DNA of 64,000 bases from Pseudomonas sp. PDM14 (GCF_014851905.1 NZ_JACVAQ010000001.1:558001-622000), one strand, 5' to 3'. Numbered from the stretch's first letter, positions 31,925-41,741 are shown. Notes: generated by a model not told the origin, from the letters alone. Numbers and translations: made by a program.

Positions 31925-32557
31925 TCAAGGACGCGCTTCTACTTCAGCTTCCACGCGACGGTTGACCGCACGACCTTCGTCGGTAGCGTTGTCGGCAACC
32001 GGGCGGCTCTCGCCATAACCGGTAGCGTTCACGCGCTCACCTTGCAGACCATACTGGTTGACCAGTACTTCGCGTACGGCATTGGCACGGCGCTCGGACA
32101 GAGCCTGGTTATAGGCGTCGGTGCCCACGGAGTCGGTGTGACCTTCAACCACGGTGGTGGTTTGCGGGTACTGCGACATGAAGTCGGCCAGGGCTTTGAT
32201 ATCGCCATAGCTCTCTTCCTTGACCTTGGACTTGTCGAAGTCGAACTTGACGTCCAGCTCGACACGCACTGGCTCGGACGGTTCGGCTGCCGGTGTCTCT
32301 TCGACCACGACAACTTCTTCCTCGACCACGGCTACCTGCTCGCCGGCGCCATGCACCCAGCAATAGGCTGCGCCCAGGCCTGCGCCTAGTACAGCGCCAC
32401 CGCCAGCCCAGCTCGAGCTTTCGATCGCGCCGAGGGCGGCACCACCCACACCGCCGACAGCGGCGCATGTCGGCCAATCACTTTTCTGCACACCGGCGCA
32501 GCCGGTCATCAGACTGGTTGCCAAGATCAGGGGTACGGCTTTCCTTATGGTGCTCAT
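31925..32557 (-). CDS. OmpA-domain lipoprotein
   Basis: Encodes 210 residues: lipobox MTGC (Cys20), a glycine-zipper segment (GGVGGAALGAIESSSWAGGG), a Glu/Val-rich linker (EEEVVVVEETPAAEP), and a C-terminal OmpA domain (KFDFDKSKVKEESYGDI; GHTDSVGTDAYNQALSERRA; NRRVEAEV). It shares its N-terminal WPTCAAVGG...GAIESSSWA region with the downstream paralogue, so the pair arose by duplication. It is the upstream gene of the pair; 127 bases containing the hairpin separate them. Confidence 0.93.
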   Translation of the reverse strand: MSTIRKAVPLILATSLMTGCAGVQKSDWPTCAAVGGVGGAALGAIESSSWAGGGAVLGAGLGAAYCWVHGAGEQVAVVEEEVVVVEETPAAEPSEPVRVELDVKFDFDKSKVKEESYGDIKALADFMSQYPQTTTVVEGHTDSVGTDAYNQALSERRANAVREVLVNQYGLQGERVNATGYGESRPVADNATDEGRAVNRRVEAEVEARP

Positions 32558-32718
32558 TTCATAGGTCTCCTGGAGAAATCGGCATCTACCGACACAAAAG
32601 GATTAAAGACACGAGTTTTACAAATTGCCACTTATAGACAAATTCAGCATAAATTCGTCCCAACTAAGTTATTTGCTTATGGCCAGCCCGTCTCGCCGCC
32701 ACCTTTTCGGAAGCCTTC

Positions 32719-33213
32719 ATGACTGTTTTTTCCTTACGTACACCTCAGCAGGCACTGGCCGCCCTGCTTGACCACCACGCTCCGCAGCGCTTGCTGGTCG
32801 TGGGCTCCAGCGATATTCCGGCACTGGTCGCCTTTCAGGCCGCGCACCCAGAGACGATAGTCGCTAGCGCGGCGCCCGGCGCCCTGCCTGCGGAACTGGC
32901 TGCGCAGCGTTTCGACCTGGCGCTGGTGGTCGACTGTCTGGAGCACCTGCCCAAACGGGACGCGCTGCAGCTTCTGGGCGGCATTCGCAACCTCAATGCC
33001 AGCCGCATCGCGGTGCTGGTCGACATGCACGCCAGTGGTTGGCTGGAAACCGATTTCTTTTCCCTGGCACTGCAGGCCAGCGAAGCCTTCAGCCGCGACG
33101 AACAGACCCTGAACCTGTTCACCTATGATCTACGCGACTACAAACAGGTGCCGGATTGGCTGAATGCCAAGTTTTGGGCCAACCCGCAAAACTTCGGCAA
33201 GTACTGGTGGTAA
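32719..33213 (+). CDS. DUF6231-type conserved protein
   Basis: Encodes 164 residues. The N-terminal half resembles a reduced Rossmann/SAM-methyltransferase fold ([16 protein letters not shown], then [18 protein letters not shown]), and the end [20 protein letters not shown] is characteristic of a Pseudomonas conserved family that I recall as DUF6231. No catalytic residue can be assigned. It is separated by two bases from the YchJ-like gene, so the two form an operon. Confidence 0.82.
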   Translation: MTVFSLRTPQQALAALLDHHAPQRLLVVGSSDIPALVAFQAAHPETIVASAAPGALPAELAAQRFDLALVVDCLEHLPKRDALQLLGGIRNLNASRIAVLVDMHASGWLETDFFSLALQASEAFSRDEQTLNLFTYDLRDYKQVPDWLNAKFWANPQNFGKYWW

Positions 33214-33215
33214 CC

Positions 33216-33683
33216 ATGAGCCAGGCCTGTCCCTGCGGCAGCGGTATGCTGCTCGAGCCCTGCTGCGGCCACTATCACGGCGGCACGCCGGCACCCAGCG
33301 CGGAAACCCTGATGCGTTCGCGGTACTGCGCCTATGTGCTGGGCTTGATCGACTACCTGGTGGCCACCACCCTGCCTGCCCAGCAAGCGGGACTGGACCG
33401 TGCGGCGATTGGCGCCTGGAGCCTGGGCAGTACCTGGCTCGGGCTCAGCGTGGAAAGTTCGGAAGTGATCGGCGCGCAGCCCGAGCATGCGTTCGTCACG
33501 TTCACCGCGCGCTGGCACGACGAGACTGGTGAGCACAGCCACCGCGAGCGCTCGGCGTTCGTACAGCGCGACGGGCGCTGGTACTTCATTGACCCCACAG
33601 TGCCACTCAAGGGCGGACGCAACGATCCGTGCCCCTGCGGCAGCCCGCAGAAATTCAAGAAGTGCTGCGCGGCATACCTCTGA
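33216..33683 (+). CDS. YchJ-family protein with SEC-C motifs at both ends
   Basis: Encodes 155 residues from ATG 33216, two bases after the preceding stop. It begins with a short zinc motif [17 protein letters not shown], continues with the NTF2-like YchJ core ([33 protein letters not shown]), and ends with a SEC-C motif [21 protein letters not shown] zinc motifs occur in SecA and many stress proteins; the role of YchJ proteins is unknown. Confidence 0.92.
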   Translation: MSQACPCGSGMLLEPCCGHYHGGTPAPSAETLMRSRYCAYVLGLIDYLVATTLPAQQAGLDRAAIGAWSLGSTWLGLSVESSEVIGAQPEHAFVTFTARWHDETGEHSHRERSAFVQRDGRWYFIDPTVPLKGGRNDPCPCGSPQKFKKCCAAYL

Positions 33684-33686
33684 AAC

Positions 33687-33716
33687 GCAACAGGCCCTCG
33701 ATCGAGGGCCTGTTGC
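33687..33716. terminator. Bidirectional terminator
   Basis: A long perfect stem, GCAACAGGCCCTCGA paired with TCGAGGGCCTGTTGC, between convergent genes. A short T-run (CTTTA) follows on the + strand. Confidence 0.85.
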
Positions 33717-33747
33717 TTTACCACTAGGCAGATATGCCTGGAGCGTC

Positions 33748-34290
33748 TTACTGCAGCTTCAGATGCGACGTGTCCGGCGGCGGTGCGGCGGCCGGTGCCT
33801 TGGCCTGCCCCATGTCGCTGCCGACCGGGGCAAGACTGAACTGCGACAAGTCGACCTGCGGCGCCTGCGCATCGGGTTTGGCATCCTGTAGATCCACACC
33901 CACCGGGGCGATGCCGAAATCCGGCGCCTCGACATCAGCGAACGCGGCCATGTACTCGTCGCGCGGAATGACCTTCGAACCCGAACTCGCACGCGGCACT
34001 GCCGCAGCCTGAACGACCTCAGCAGGCGTCGGTGGCGCTAGCTCGACTTCCTCCACCGGCAGATCCAGCGCCTGCACGATGGCAATGGCGCCCGCACGCT
34101 CGAGGGTGGCGCGGTATTTTTCCGCGCCGGCAGCATCCAGGTTGCTCTTGATCACGATGCGCCGCCCGGAGAACAGCAGCGCGATCCGCTGGGCATCCGC
34201 CTGAAACAGGCGCGCCAGGTTCTCCTTGACCAGTTCAGGCTGGGCACCCGGCACCAGCTGCCCGGCAAAGGCGATTTCGTAAAAGCTCAT
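33748..34290 (-). CDS. Conserved protein with a small N-terminal domain and Pro/Ala-rich tail
   Basis: Encodes 180 residues from ATG 34290 (CAGGAG upstream). The first 75 residues (SFYEIAFAGQLVPGAQPELV; NLARLFQADAQRIALLFSGR; YRATLERAGA) match a small domain found at the front of varied proteobacterial proteins, some with a DUF805 membrane part. The rest is low-complexity Pro/Ala sequence with a repeated PVGVDLQDA/PVGSDMGQA motif, each near FGIAP or FSLAP. Function is unknown. It is cytosolic and convergent with the YchJ-like gene. Confidence 0.78.
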   Translation of the reverse strand: MSFYEIAFAGQLVPGAQPELVKENLARLFQADAQRIALLFSGRRIVIKSNLDAAGAEKYRATLERAGAIAIVQALDLPVEEVELAPPTPAEVVQAAAVPRASSGSKVIPRDEYMAAFADVEAPDFGIAPVGVDLQDAKPDAQAPQVDLSQFSLAPVGSDMGQAKAPAAAPPPDTSHLKLQ

Positions 34291-34404
34291 GGTCACACTC
34301 CTGACTAACCCGAGCACCCAGTATGGCGCAGGTTTTTTTCTCGCCACAACAGGATGGCGAGCAAGCAGCCGCTTGTTACACTGGGCCATCAGTCGGAGTA
34401 TGCA

Positions 34405-34902
34405 ATGATTTACCAGGCGCAAATGATAAGAATTATCAGCCTGACGTTCGTTTTCAGCCTGTTCGCCGGGCTGACAGGATGTTCCACCTGGTTCACCGGT
34501 GGATTCGAGGACCCGGAAGTCCGTCTCGTCAAGGTCGATGTGGTCAAAGCCAAACTGCTCGAGCAGCGTTTCCTGCTGCGCTTTCGTATCGATAACCCGA
34601 ATTCGGTCAGCCTGCCGGTACGCGGCCTGGTCTACGCCGTGCGCCTGAATGGCATTGAACTGGCCAGCGGTGAAGCCAGCGAATGGCTCACCGTCGAAGG
34701 CCACAGCCATCGGGAGTTCGATGTGCCGGTGCGCACCAACCTGTGGCGCCACCTCAAGGACTTGGTCCGCGCCCTGGAAAACCCCGACGAGCCGATTCGC
34801 TACAGCTTCAATGGCGAGGTGAAAACCGGCCTATTGTTCGGACGCAACGTGCACGTTGCGCGCAATGGCGAGATAATCCCCGGCGATTACATTCCGGAGT
34901 GA
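34405..34902 (+). CDS. LEA14-like (WHy domain) lipoprotein
   Basis: Encodes 165 residues; ATG 34405 has GGAG six bases upstream, and ATG 34423 is an alternative. Signal peptide ending in LTGC (Cys26 from the first ATG). The mature part has the LEA type 2/WHy pattern: [30 protein letters not shown] and FDVPVRTNL. Such bacterial lipoproteins are periplasmic and of unknown function, thought to relate to desiccation or envelope stress. It is followed at five bases by the His-rich SEC-C gene. Confidence 0.9.
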   Translation: MIYQAQMIRIISLTFVFSLFAGLTGCSTWFTGGFEDPEVRLVKVDVVKAKLLEQRFLLRFRIDNPNSVSLPVRGLVYAVRLNGIELASGEASEWLTVEGHSHREFDVPVRTNLWRHLKDLVRALENPDEPIRYSFNGEVKTGLLFGRNVHVARNGEIIPGDYIPE

Positions 34903-34907
34903 CCCCG

Positions 34908-35108
34908 ATGAACCAAGAACCCCATGTCCATGGCCCCGACTGCAACCACGATCATGACCACCATGATCACGACCACGGTCATGTGCACGGCCCACACTGC
35001 GGCCACGCGCATCAGGAGCCGGTACGCAATCCGCTGAAGGAAGTTGGCCGCAACGACCCCTGCCCGTGCGGCAGCGAGAAGAAATTCAAGAAGTGCCACG
35101 GCGCCTGA
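34908..35108 (+). CDS. His-rich small protein with a C-terminal SEC-C motif
   Basis: Encodes 66 residues. Residues 6-35 are a run of His, Asp and Gly, for example [20 protein letters not shown], able to bind Ni, Zn or Cu. Residues 45-65 form the zinc-binding SEC-C motif ([20 protein letters not shown]), almost identical to the end of the YchJ-like protein 1.3 kb away. It is probably a metal-binding accessory protein; the partner is unknown. It lies five bases after the LEA14-like gene. Confidence 0.9.
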   Translation: MNQEPHVHGPDCNHDHDHHDHDHGHVHGPHCGHAHQEPVRNPLKEVGRNDPCPCGSEKKFKKCHGA

Positions 35109-35144
35109 GTTCAGCCCGCTGACACCCGTACCGCAGCACCCGGC

Positions 35145-35175
35145 TGTTCACGATCACCCGACGTGATCGTGAACA
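35145..35175. repeat. Perfect 13-bp inverted repeat upstream of the quiP-like gene
   Basis: TGTTCACGATCAC (35145-35157) and GTGATCGTGAACA (35163-35175) around CCGAC. There is no T-run on either side, so it is either an operator or a terminator-like RNA hairpin at the end of the SEC-C gene. It lies 83 bases before the acylase start. Confidence 0.7.
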
Positions 35176-35257
35176 AACGCCACGCCCCTACCACCCGGCA
35201 CCACCGGCCCTCTACAATCCCCCATCGTTCTTCTCCACCTTTGCCTGGAGCCGGCCC

Positions 35258-37795
35258 ATGGGTTCGCGCCTTATTCGTCGTTCGTTCGTGGTCGCTGCCG
35301 CCGCAACGCTCTTCAGCAGCGTCCTCCTCAGCGGCTGCCAGTCCTTCCTCAACAATCGCTACAGCGACAGCGTGCACCCCGACCAGGGCATCGTCCGCGT
35401 GCAGGGCCTGGCGCAGAGCGTGGTGGTCCGGCGCAACACGCTGGGCATGCCGCTGATTGAGACGACCACCTTCCACGACGCGCTGTTCGCCCTCGGCTAT
35501 GTGCACGCCAGCGACCGTATCAGCCAGATGGTCGGCATGCGCCTGCTCGCCGAAGGCCGCCTGGCGGAGATGAACGGCCCGGGTGTGCTGGAAGTCGACC
35601 GCTTCATGCGCGCGGTCAACCTGCGCAAGAGCGCCGAGATCCTCTACAAGAACGCCTCGCCGCGCATGAAGCAGTTTTTCGAGGTGTACTCGCGCGGGGT
35701 CAACGCCTACCTGTTCCGCTACAAGAACAAACTACCGATGGACCTGGCCGAAACCGGCTACCGGCCGCCGTACTGGAAGCCGGAAGACTCGGTGCTGATC
35801 TTCTGCCTGCTCAACTTCGGCCTGTCGGTCAACCTCAAGGAAGAAATCGCTTCGCTGACCCTGGCCGGCAAGGTCGGCAGCGACAAGCTGGCCTGGTTGC
35901 TCCCGACCTACCCGGACGAGCCGCTGCCGTTCGAGGAAGCGGAAAAGCTGCGCGGCCTGGCGCTGAGCGGAAAGATCCCCGGTCTTGCCGCCATCGACCA
36001 GGCTGCCGGCCAGGTCGCCGACCTCAACATGCTCGGCGTGGCCGCCTCGAACAACTGGGCCATCGCCCCGCAGCGCAGCCGCAGTGGCAAGAGCCTGCTG
36101 GCCAACGACACCCACCTGCCGCTGTCGATGCCCTCGATCTGGAACTTCGTGCAGATTCGCTCGCCGAAATTCCAGGCCGCCGGGGTCTCGATAGCCGGCG
36201 TACCGGCGGTGGTCGCCGGCTACAACGGCAAGCTGGCCTGGGGCATGACCATGGTCATGGGCGACAACCAGGACCTGTTCCTGGAGCAGGTCAAACGCGA
36301 AGGCAGTCGCCTCCTTTATCTCGCTGACGGCAAATGGCAACCGGCGCAGGAGCGCCAGGAAACCTTCTTCATCAAGGGCCAGCGGCCGATCCGCGAAACC
36401 CTCTACGAAACCCGCCACGGCCCGCTGCTCAATTCGGTGCTGGGTGAGCGCAAGAACCCGCTGCAACCCCTGCAGTTCAGCAGTGGCTACGGCTTGGCGC
36501 TGCGCACCAGTCAGTTTGAGAACGACCAGAGCATCGACGCCTTCTTCAACCTGTCCCGCGCGCAGTCGGTGGAACAGGCCTTCGAAGCAACGCGCGACGT
36601 GCGCGCCATGGCGCTGAACATCGTCTTCGTCGACGCCCAGCACATCGGCTGGCAGGTTACCGGGCGCTTCCCCAACCGCAAGCAGGGCCTCGGTCTATTG
36701 CCTTCGCCAGGCTGGGACGGCGCCTACGACTGGGATGGCTACGCCGACCCGATGCTCCACCCCTACGACCAGGACCCGCAGCAGGGCTGGCTGGGCACTG
36801 CCAACCACCGCACTGTGCCCCGCGGCTACGGCATGCAATTGTCGAATTCCTGGTTCTACCCGGAGCGCGCCGAACGCATCGCCCAACTGGCCGGCGCCGG
36901 CAAGCACGACCAGCGCAGCATGATCGCCATGCAGTACGACCAGACCACGCCGTTCGCCGGCAAGCTGCAGGCGATGTTCGAGGCACCGGGCATGGCCGCG
37001 CCGCTGAAGAATGCCATCGACGCCCTGCCGACCGATCAGCGCGCCAAGGCACGCGAGGCCTACAGCCGGTTGATGGCCTTCGACGGGCGCATGAGCGCCA
37101 CCTCGGCGGACGCGGCGCTGTACAGCGCTTTCCTGCACGAAAGCGCGCGGCAGACCTTCCTCGACGAACTGGGCCCGGAGAACAACCCGGCCTGGCAGGC
37201 ACTGGTCGAGACCGCCAATGACTCCTACTCGGCGCAGGCCGACCACCTGCTGGGACGCGACGACAGCCCGTTCTGGGATGACGTGAAGACCGCGCAGAAG
37301 GAAGACAAGCCGGCAATCATGGCGCGCAGCCTGGCAGCGGCCGTCGGCTTCGTCGAAGACAAGCTCGGCGCAGACCGCAAAGCCTGGCAATGGGGCAAGC
37401 TGCACACCTACACCTGGGCCAGCAATGCCACCAAGATGGCGCCGTACCTCAGCGCCAGTGAGCGCAGCAGCATCTCGGCGGTGAGCGGTTACCTGGACCG
37501 CGGCCCCTACCCGGCCGGCGGCGATCACGGCACGCTGAACGTCGCCGCCTACCAGTGGGGCAAGGACTTCGACACCTGGCTGATCCCGGCCATGCGCATC
37601 GTCGTCGACTTCGCCGCCCCCGAACCGATGATCGGCCTGAACAGCTCTGGCCAGTCGGGCAACCCGGCCAGCAAGCACTACGCCGATGGCATCGACGCCT
37701 GGCTCAAGGGTGGCTACGTCACCTTCCCGTTCCAGTCGCAGAACATCGACAAGGCCTACGGCAACCGTCGCCTGCTGCTGACCCCCGGCAAGTAA
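35258..37795 (+). CDS. quiP: QuiP-like acyl-homoserine-lactone acylase (penicillin acylase family)
   Basis: Encodes 845 residues, matching the length of P. aeruginosa QuiP. The N-terminus has a lipoprotein-like signal with LLSGC (Cys27). Auto-cleavage of the Ntn-hydrolase precursor is expected before Ser264 in [14 protein letters not shown], which becomes the nucleophile of the beta chain; the alpha chain includes [20 protein letters not shown]. Downstream, [10 protein letters not shown] and [19 protein letters not shown] are strongly QuiP-like. QuiP cleaves the fatty-acyl amide of long-chain homoserine lactones in the periplasm, so it may quench or recycle signals. The precise substrate here is inferred. 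Confidence 0.92.
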   Translation: MGSRLIRRSFVVAAAATLFSSVLLSGCQSFLNNRYSDSVHPDQGIVRVQGLAQSVVVRRNTLGMPLIETTTFHDALFALGYVHASDRISQMVGMRLLAEGRLAEMNGPGVLEVDRFMRAVNLRKSAEILYKNASPRMKQFFEVYSRGVNAYLFRYKNKLPMDLAETGYRPPYWKPEDSVLIFCLLNFGLSVNLKEEIASLTLAGKVGSDKLAWLLPTYPDEPLPFEEAEKLRGLALSGKIPGLAAIDQAAGQVADLNMLGVAASNNWAIAPQRSRSGKSLLANDTHLPLSMPSIWNFVQIRSPKFQAAGVSIAGVPAVVAGYNGKLAWGMTMVMGDNQDLFLEQVKREGSRLLYLADGKWQPAQERQETFFIKGQRPIRETLYETRHGPLLNSVLGERKNPLQPLQFSSGYGLALRTSQFENDQSIDAFFNLSRAQSVEQAFEATRDVRAMALNIVFVDAQHIGWQVTGRFPNRKQGLGLLPSPGWDGAYDWDGYADPMLHPYDQDPQQGWLGTANHRTVPRGYGMQLSNSWFYPERAERIAQLAGAGKHDQRSMIAMQYDQTTPFAGKLQAMFEAPGMAAPLKNAIDALPTDQRAKAREAYSRLMAFDGRMSATSADAALYSAFLHESARQTFLDELGPENNPAWQALVETANDSYSAQADHLLGRDDSPFWDDVKTAQKEDKPAIMARSLAAAVGFVEDKLGADRKAWQWGKLHTYTWASNATKMAPYLSASERSSISAVSGYLDRGPYPAGGDHGTLNVAAYQWGKDFDTWLIPAMRIVVDFAAPEPMIGLNSSGQSGNPASKHYADGIDAWLKGGYVTFPFQSQNIDKAYGNRRLLLTPGK

Positions 37796-37813
37796 GCACG
37801 GCAGTTGGCCATC

Positions 37814-37837
37814 AGGGCGCCTTCGGGCGCCCTTTTT
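37814..37837 (+). terminator. Rho-independent terminator after the quiP-like gene
   Basis: AGGGCGCC TTCG GGCGCCCT followed by TTTT, a classic GC stem with UUCG-type loop, 18 bases after the stop codon. Confidence 0.92.
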
Positions 37838-38220
37838 CATGCCCGCACAACGGCACTCCACCCCTCCATTCGTCGCCATCCCCGGCCCCGAAACGGACTA
37901 AAACCTGACCGTTCCCACGGTGCCCTGGCGAAATTTCCTTATCCATCAGGCTCGATCTATCGACACGCTGGAAAGCGCCATTTTTCAGACGTCAGCATGA
38001 CGACAGACGGTGATTAACCTTTGCCCGGGCATGCCGTTATAAAGCGCGCCGGGTCATTGCAGGCGCTCTGGAACAGGCTTTTCCTCCAGACCCTGTGATA
38101 GCCCGCAGCATCATTCTGCGCGCGCAGTACCGGTGGGGACGCCGGGTTGGCTGTTACTGATTCAGGACGATTTGCCCTCCGAATGACCTTCACCTTTTTG
38201 CTCGGAGCCACTCGCCCATC
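37838..38220. other. Intergenic region without a recognisable gene
   Basis: About 380 bases between the terminator and the alginate lyase gene. No protein-like frame and no repeat stand out. The end of it should hold the promoter of the lyase, but no clear -10/-35 pair was recognised; GGAG at 38203 is rather far from the ATG. Confidence 0.5.
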
Positions 38221-38892
38221 ATGATCGACCTCAATACCTGGAACCTCAGCATTCCCGTTGGCGAACCTGCAGTCACCATCAGCACCCCGCTGCTTGCCAA
38301 CGGTTACCAGGATGACTACTTCAAGGCCGACAACGGCGCCATCTTCTTCTGGGCGCCGGTCAACGGCAGCACCACCAAGAGCGCCAAATACCCGCGCAGC
38401 GAACTGCGTGAAACCTTCGCTGACGGCAAGCTGCGCAACTGGAAGTACAACGCCGCGGACAATTACCTCAACGCAACTCTGAAGGTCACCCAGGTGCCTT
38501 CGGTGGGCAAGATCGTCATCGGCCAGGTGCACAATTCGGACGGGGATAACCCGCCGCTCAAGCTTTCCTACCAGTACAAGAGCGGCACCGGCAGCATCGT
38601 CGCGATCATCCGCCTGAAACCGACCGATACCACCACCAGCGTGTCGATCCTCAAGGGCGTGGCCCTCAACCAGTCGTTCAGCTATGGCATCCGTGTGAGC
38701 AAGAGCGGGGCGATGTCGGTCAGCGTGCAGCCCGCCGGCAAGGCGGCCACGGTGTGGAACGCGCAGCTGGACAGCGCATGGGCGCCCAGCCCGCTGTACT
38801 TCAAGGCTGGCTCCTACGTGCAGGACAACGAAGGCGATAACACCGAAGCCGGCGCCGTGACCTTCACGGCCCTGCAGATCAAGCACATCTAG
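38221..38892 (+). CDS. Polysaccharide lyase family 7 alginate lyase
   Basis: Encodes 223 residues of beta-jelly-roll fold. The three PL7 motifs are RSELRE (59-64), QVH (102-104; many have QIH) and YFKAGSYVQ (193-201), placing the catalytic residues at Arg59, Gln102, His104 and Tyr199. It cleaves alginate by beta-elimination. No signal peptide is encoded at this start, so the enzyme is either cytosolic or exported in another way; P. aeruginosa has a PL7 enzyme of equal length. It is a single gene with its own terminator. Confidence 0.93.
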   Translation: MIDLNTWNLSIPVGEPAVTISTPLLANGYQDDYFKADNGAIFFWAPVNGSTTKSAKYPRSELRETFADGKLRNWKYNAADNYLNATLKVTQVPSVGKIVIGQVHNSDGDNPPLKLSYQYKSGTGSIVAIIRLKPTDTTTSVSILKGVALNQSFSYGIRVSKSGAMSVSVQPAGKAATVWNAQLDSAWAPSPLYFKAGSYVQDNEGDNTEAGAVTFTALQIKHI

Positions 38893-38917
38893 GTCACCGC
38901 TCAGGCTGCGAAACCCT

Positions 38918-38947
38918 CGATGCCCGGCCCGCCGGGCATCGTTGTTT
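38918..38947 (+). terminator. Rho-independent terminator after the alginate lyase gene
   Basis: CGATGCCCGG/CCGGGCATCG stem with CCCG loop followed by TTGTTT. Confidence 0.85.
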
Positions 38948-39163
38948 CGATTACCGCCGACGGGTCTAACAGCCCGCTGTTAAGTCCCGGTTGGCATATA
39001 AGCTTTTCTTAAAAACACTAATCAGTTTAAAAACAGCCTTTTACAGCTTAATTGTCGCACTACACTTCAAATCGAGCGGCTAACTCCGCTCCCGGTGGGG
39101 CCTTTAAGAGAATCAACAACGACTGCCAGGCACCAGACCCCGCCGGAACCTCGTGAGGGTTCT

Positions 39164-39643
39164 ATGGGTATTGCCGCCAACGAGCTGTGTCAGCATGTCA
39201 TCCGCCCTACCCTGCTGTACCTGGGGCGCCACTCACCCGCGGCAGAAGCCCTGCTTCTCGGCGCCGCCGCCAGCCAGTCAGCGCTCGGCGATGGCCTCGA
39301 CGGGCTGCACGGCCACGGTCTCTACCGCATCAGTGCACTGCGCCATGAACGGCTCTGGGACCTGCACCTGGCTGGCGATCCAGACCTGGCAAGCCTGGTT
39401 CGCGGCCTGGCCAGCCAGCACGCCTTCCTCGCCGCGCCGCATCTGGAACTGACGGTCAACCTGCGTTACGCCACAGCCATTGCCTGGCTGCTGGTCGAGG
39501 CCGAGCGCCCGACTCTGCCCTGCGCCGATGATCTGCCGGCCCTGGCGCGCATCTGGCGCGACGTGTTCCAGCCCGAAGCGCCCGTGCGCGATTTTCTCCG
39601 CGCCTGGCAGCACTGCGTGGTCGACCATGGACACGCAGCCTGA
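39164..39643 (+). CDS. Conserved hypothetical protein, 159 residues
   Basis: Starts at ATG 39164 (GTGAGGG upstream). A soluble, mainly helical protein: LCQHVIRPTLLYLGRHSPAA opens it, YRISALRHERLWDLHLAGDP follows, and the end is acidic with aromatic residues (RIWRDVFQPEAPVRDFLRAW). Its position next to the FadL porin matches a conserved hypothetical in the same place in P. aeruginosa, as I recall. No function can be given. An AT-rich stretch at 38995-39070 likely contains its promoter. Confidence 0.78.
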   Translation: MGIAANELCQHVIRPTLLYLGRHSPAAEALLLGAAASQSALGDGLDGLHGHGLYRISALRHERLWDLHLAGDPDLASLVRGLASQHAFLAAPHLELTVNLRYATAIAWLLVEAERPTLPCADDLPALARIWRDVFQPEAPVRDFLRAWQHCVVDHGHAA

Positions 39644-39781
39644 ACCATCCAGATGACCCAATAGTCATAGGAATGCTCTGCATTTATCGGATAAATGCGG
39701 CTAAAAACCCGTCCTAGAGCGGTTGGCAAGCACACCTAAAACGTTTAGCTTCGCCACGCTTTGTTAAACGTGAGCTTCCTA

Positions 39782-41068
39782 ATGAAAAAAATCTGGTTGA
39801 AAACCACCCTCGCTATGGCCATTGGCGCCGTTTCCACTCACAGCCTGGGCAACGGAATTGCCATCAACGAGCAGAGCGTCAGCGGCATGGGCACAGCCTT
39901 TGCCGGGCGCGCCTCCGCTGCTCAGGACGCTTCCACCATCTTCGGCAACCCTGCCGGCATGTCCAAACTCAAGCGCAGTGAAATCGTCGGCGGCTTCGCC
40001 GTGGTCGATGCCTCGGTGGACATCAGTGATTCCAGCGCTGAATCCAGCGAGGGCGACATGGTGCCCCTGGCTTCGGTACCGTTTGGCTACTTCGCCACGC
40101 CGCTGAACGAGGACTGGAACTTCGGTATCGGCGTCTACGTGCCATTCGGCCTGATCAGCGACTACGAGAAAGGCTTTGGCGGCCGCTACAAGGGCCAGTA
40201 CAGCAAGGTCCAGGTCATCACCCTGCAGCCGACCCTGAGCTACAAGATCAACGACCGCGTGGCCGTCGGCTTCGGCCCGACCATCAACAAGATCGATGGC
40301 AAGCTGACCAGCAAACTGGACAACAGTGCCTTGTTCGGTAGCGGCGACAGCGAAGTCAACATCAAGGGCGACGACGTCGCCGTCGGCTTCAACGCCGGCG
40401 TCCTGGTCGATATCACCGACCAGCTGGCCTGGGGCCTGACCTATCACTCCAAGGTCGACTACACCCTGGAAGGCCGCACCAAGTTCAAGAATGGCAACGG
40501 CCCCGTCTTCAGTAACCTCAACGGTGAATATGACGCGACGCTGGACTTCACCACACCGGAATCCGTCGACACGTCGATCACCTACAAGCTGGATGACAAG
40601 TGGACCCTCTACGGTGGCGCCACCTTCACCCGCTGGAGTCGCCTGGAAGAAATCGTCGTCGAGAACGACGGCACACCTGGCGTGCTCGGTCTGCAACCGA
40701 TCGCCGAAGTCAGCGAAGAACTGAAGTGGAAGGACACCTGGTCCTACGCTATCGGCGCCTCCTACCAGCTCAATCCGCAGTGGGTGTTGCGCACCGGCTT
40801 CGCCCTGGATCCATCGCCGGCGGCCAACGATAACCGCACCGTGCGCATCCCGGTGGGCAACCGCAAGGTGTTCTCCCTGGGCGCAGGCTGGTCGCCGAAC
40901 GATGACATGACCATCGACGTGGCCTACTCGTACCTGCGCGAGGACGAAGCCAAGGTCAATCAGGCTGGCCGCAGCCTGGCTCCCGGCGTCGAAGTCGCAC
41001 CGGGCTACAGCGCCTCCTACCGCAACAGTGCCCACGGCCTGGGCGCGCAGGTCACCTACCGTTTCTGA
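39782..41068 (+). CDS. FadL-family outer-membrane long-chain fatty acid/hydrocarbon porin
   Basis: Encodes 428 residues from ATG 39782 (MKKIWLKTTLAMAIGAVSTH, a signal peptide). After cleavage the N-terminal plug GNGIAINEQSVSGMGTAFAG with the conserved NEQS motif and STIFGNPAGMS is typical of FadL/TodX transporters, followed by the 14-stranded barrel ending in VTYRF with its terminal Phe. It imports long-chain fatty acids or other hydrophobic compounds across the outer membrane. A strong terminator follows. Confidence 0.95.
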   Translation: MKKIWLKTTLAMAIGAVSTHSLGNGIAINEQSVSGMGTAFAGRASAAQDASTIFGNPAGMSKLKRSEIVGGFAVVDASVDISDSSAESSEGDMVPLASVPFGYFATPLNEDWNFGIGVYVPFGLISDYEKGFGGRYKGQYSKVQVITLQPTLSYKINDRVAVGFGPTINKIDGKLTSKLDNSALFGSGDSEVNIKGDDVAVGFNAGVLVDITDQLAWGLTYHSKVDYTLEGRTKFKNGNGPVFSNLNGEYDATLDFTTPESVDTSITYKLDDKWTLYGGATFTRWSRLEEIVVENDGTPGVLGLQPIAEVSEELKWKDTWSYAIGASYQLNPQWVLRTGFALDPSPAANDNRTVRIPVGNRKVFSLGAGWSPNDDMTIDVAYSYLREDEAKVNQAGRSLAPGVEVAPGYSASYRNSAHGLGAQVTYRF

Positions 41069-41086
41069 CGGTATCGACCTGCAACG

Positions 41087-41114
41087 AAAAAGCCGGGCAA
41101 TTGCCCGGCTTTTT
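41087..41114. terminator. Bidirectional terminator between the FadL and glutathione peroxidase genes
   Basis: AAAAAGCCGGGCAA/TTGCCCGGCTTTTT: A- and T-flanked stem able to stop both convergent genes. Confidence 0.94.
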
Positions 41115-41129
41115 CATGCCTGCGCGCTA

Positions 41130-41681
41130 TCAGGGTTGACTGGCAATGGCGGTTTCCACCGCCTTGATCAGGTCCTCGCTGTCCGGCTTGGTCAGGCTGG
41201 AAAAACTGGCGATCACCTTGCCGTCACGGCCGACCACGTATTTGTAGAAGTTCCAGCGCGGCGCGCTGCTCTGCTCGGCGAGCTGGCGGAACAGTGACAC
41301 CGCCTCGTCCCCGGTCACGCGCTGCGGCTCGCTCATGGCGAAGGTCACGCCGTAGTTGATGAAGCACACCTTGGCCGTTTCGCCGGTGTCGGTCGACTCC
41401 TGCTTGAAGTCGTTGGACGGCACACCGAGCACTTCCAGCCCCTGATCCTTGTAGCGCTGGTACAGCGCCTCCAGCCCCTTGAACTGCGGGGCGAAGCCGC
41501 AGTGACTGGCCGTGTTGACCACCACCAGCGGCTTGCCGGCGAAGCGCTGGCACAGGTCGATCGACTCCTTGCTGCGCAGTTGCTGCAGCTCACCCTGCAA
41601 CAACGGCGGACACTCTGCCGCCAACACCTGGGCGCCGAGCAGCGCCAGCACCACACCCAATCCCGCACGCTTTGCCATCAT
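41130..41681 (-). CDS. Exported glutathione peroxidase
   Basis: Encodes 183 residues from ATG 41681 (GAGGAG nine bases ahead). The first 21 residues are a signal peptide ([20 protein letters not shown]), so the enzyme is periplasmic, unlike most bacterial Gpx. The peroxidatic Cys61 is in [12 protein letters not shown], and the catalytic Gln/Trp positions are in [10 protein letters not shown] and RWNFYKYVV. Cysteine rather than selenocysteine is used. It reduces peroxides with thioredoxin or glutathione. Confidence 0.92.
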   Translation of the reverse strand: MMAKRAGLGVVLALLGAQVLAAECPPLLQGELQQLRSKESIDLCQRFAGKPLVVVNTASHCGFAPQFKGLEALYQRYKDQGLEVLGVPSNDFKQESTDTGETAKVCFINYGVTFAMSEPQRVTGDEAVSLFRQLAEQSSAPRWNFYKYVVGRDGKVIASFSSLTKPDSEDLIKAVETAIASQP

Positions 41682-41741
41682 GGCCACTCTCCTCGTTCGA
41701 TTGGCCACCACGCTACGCGCCCCACGCGGCCGGGGCAATCC

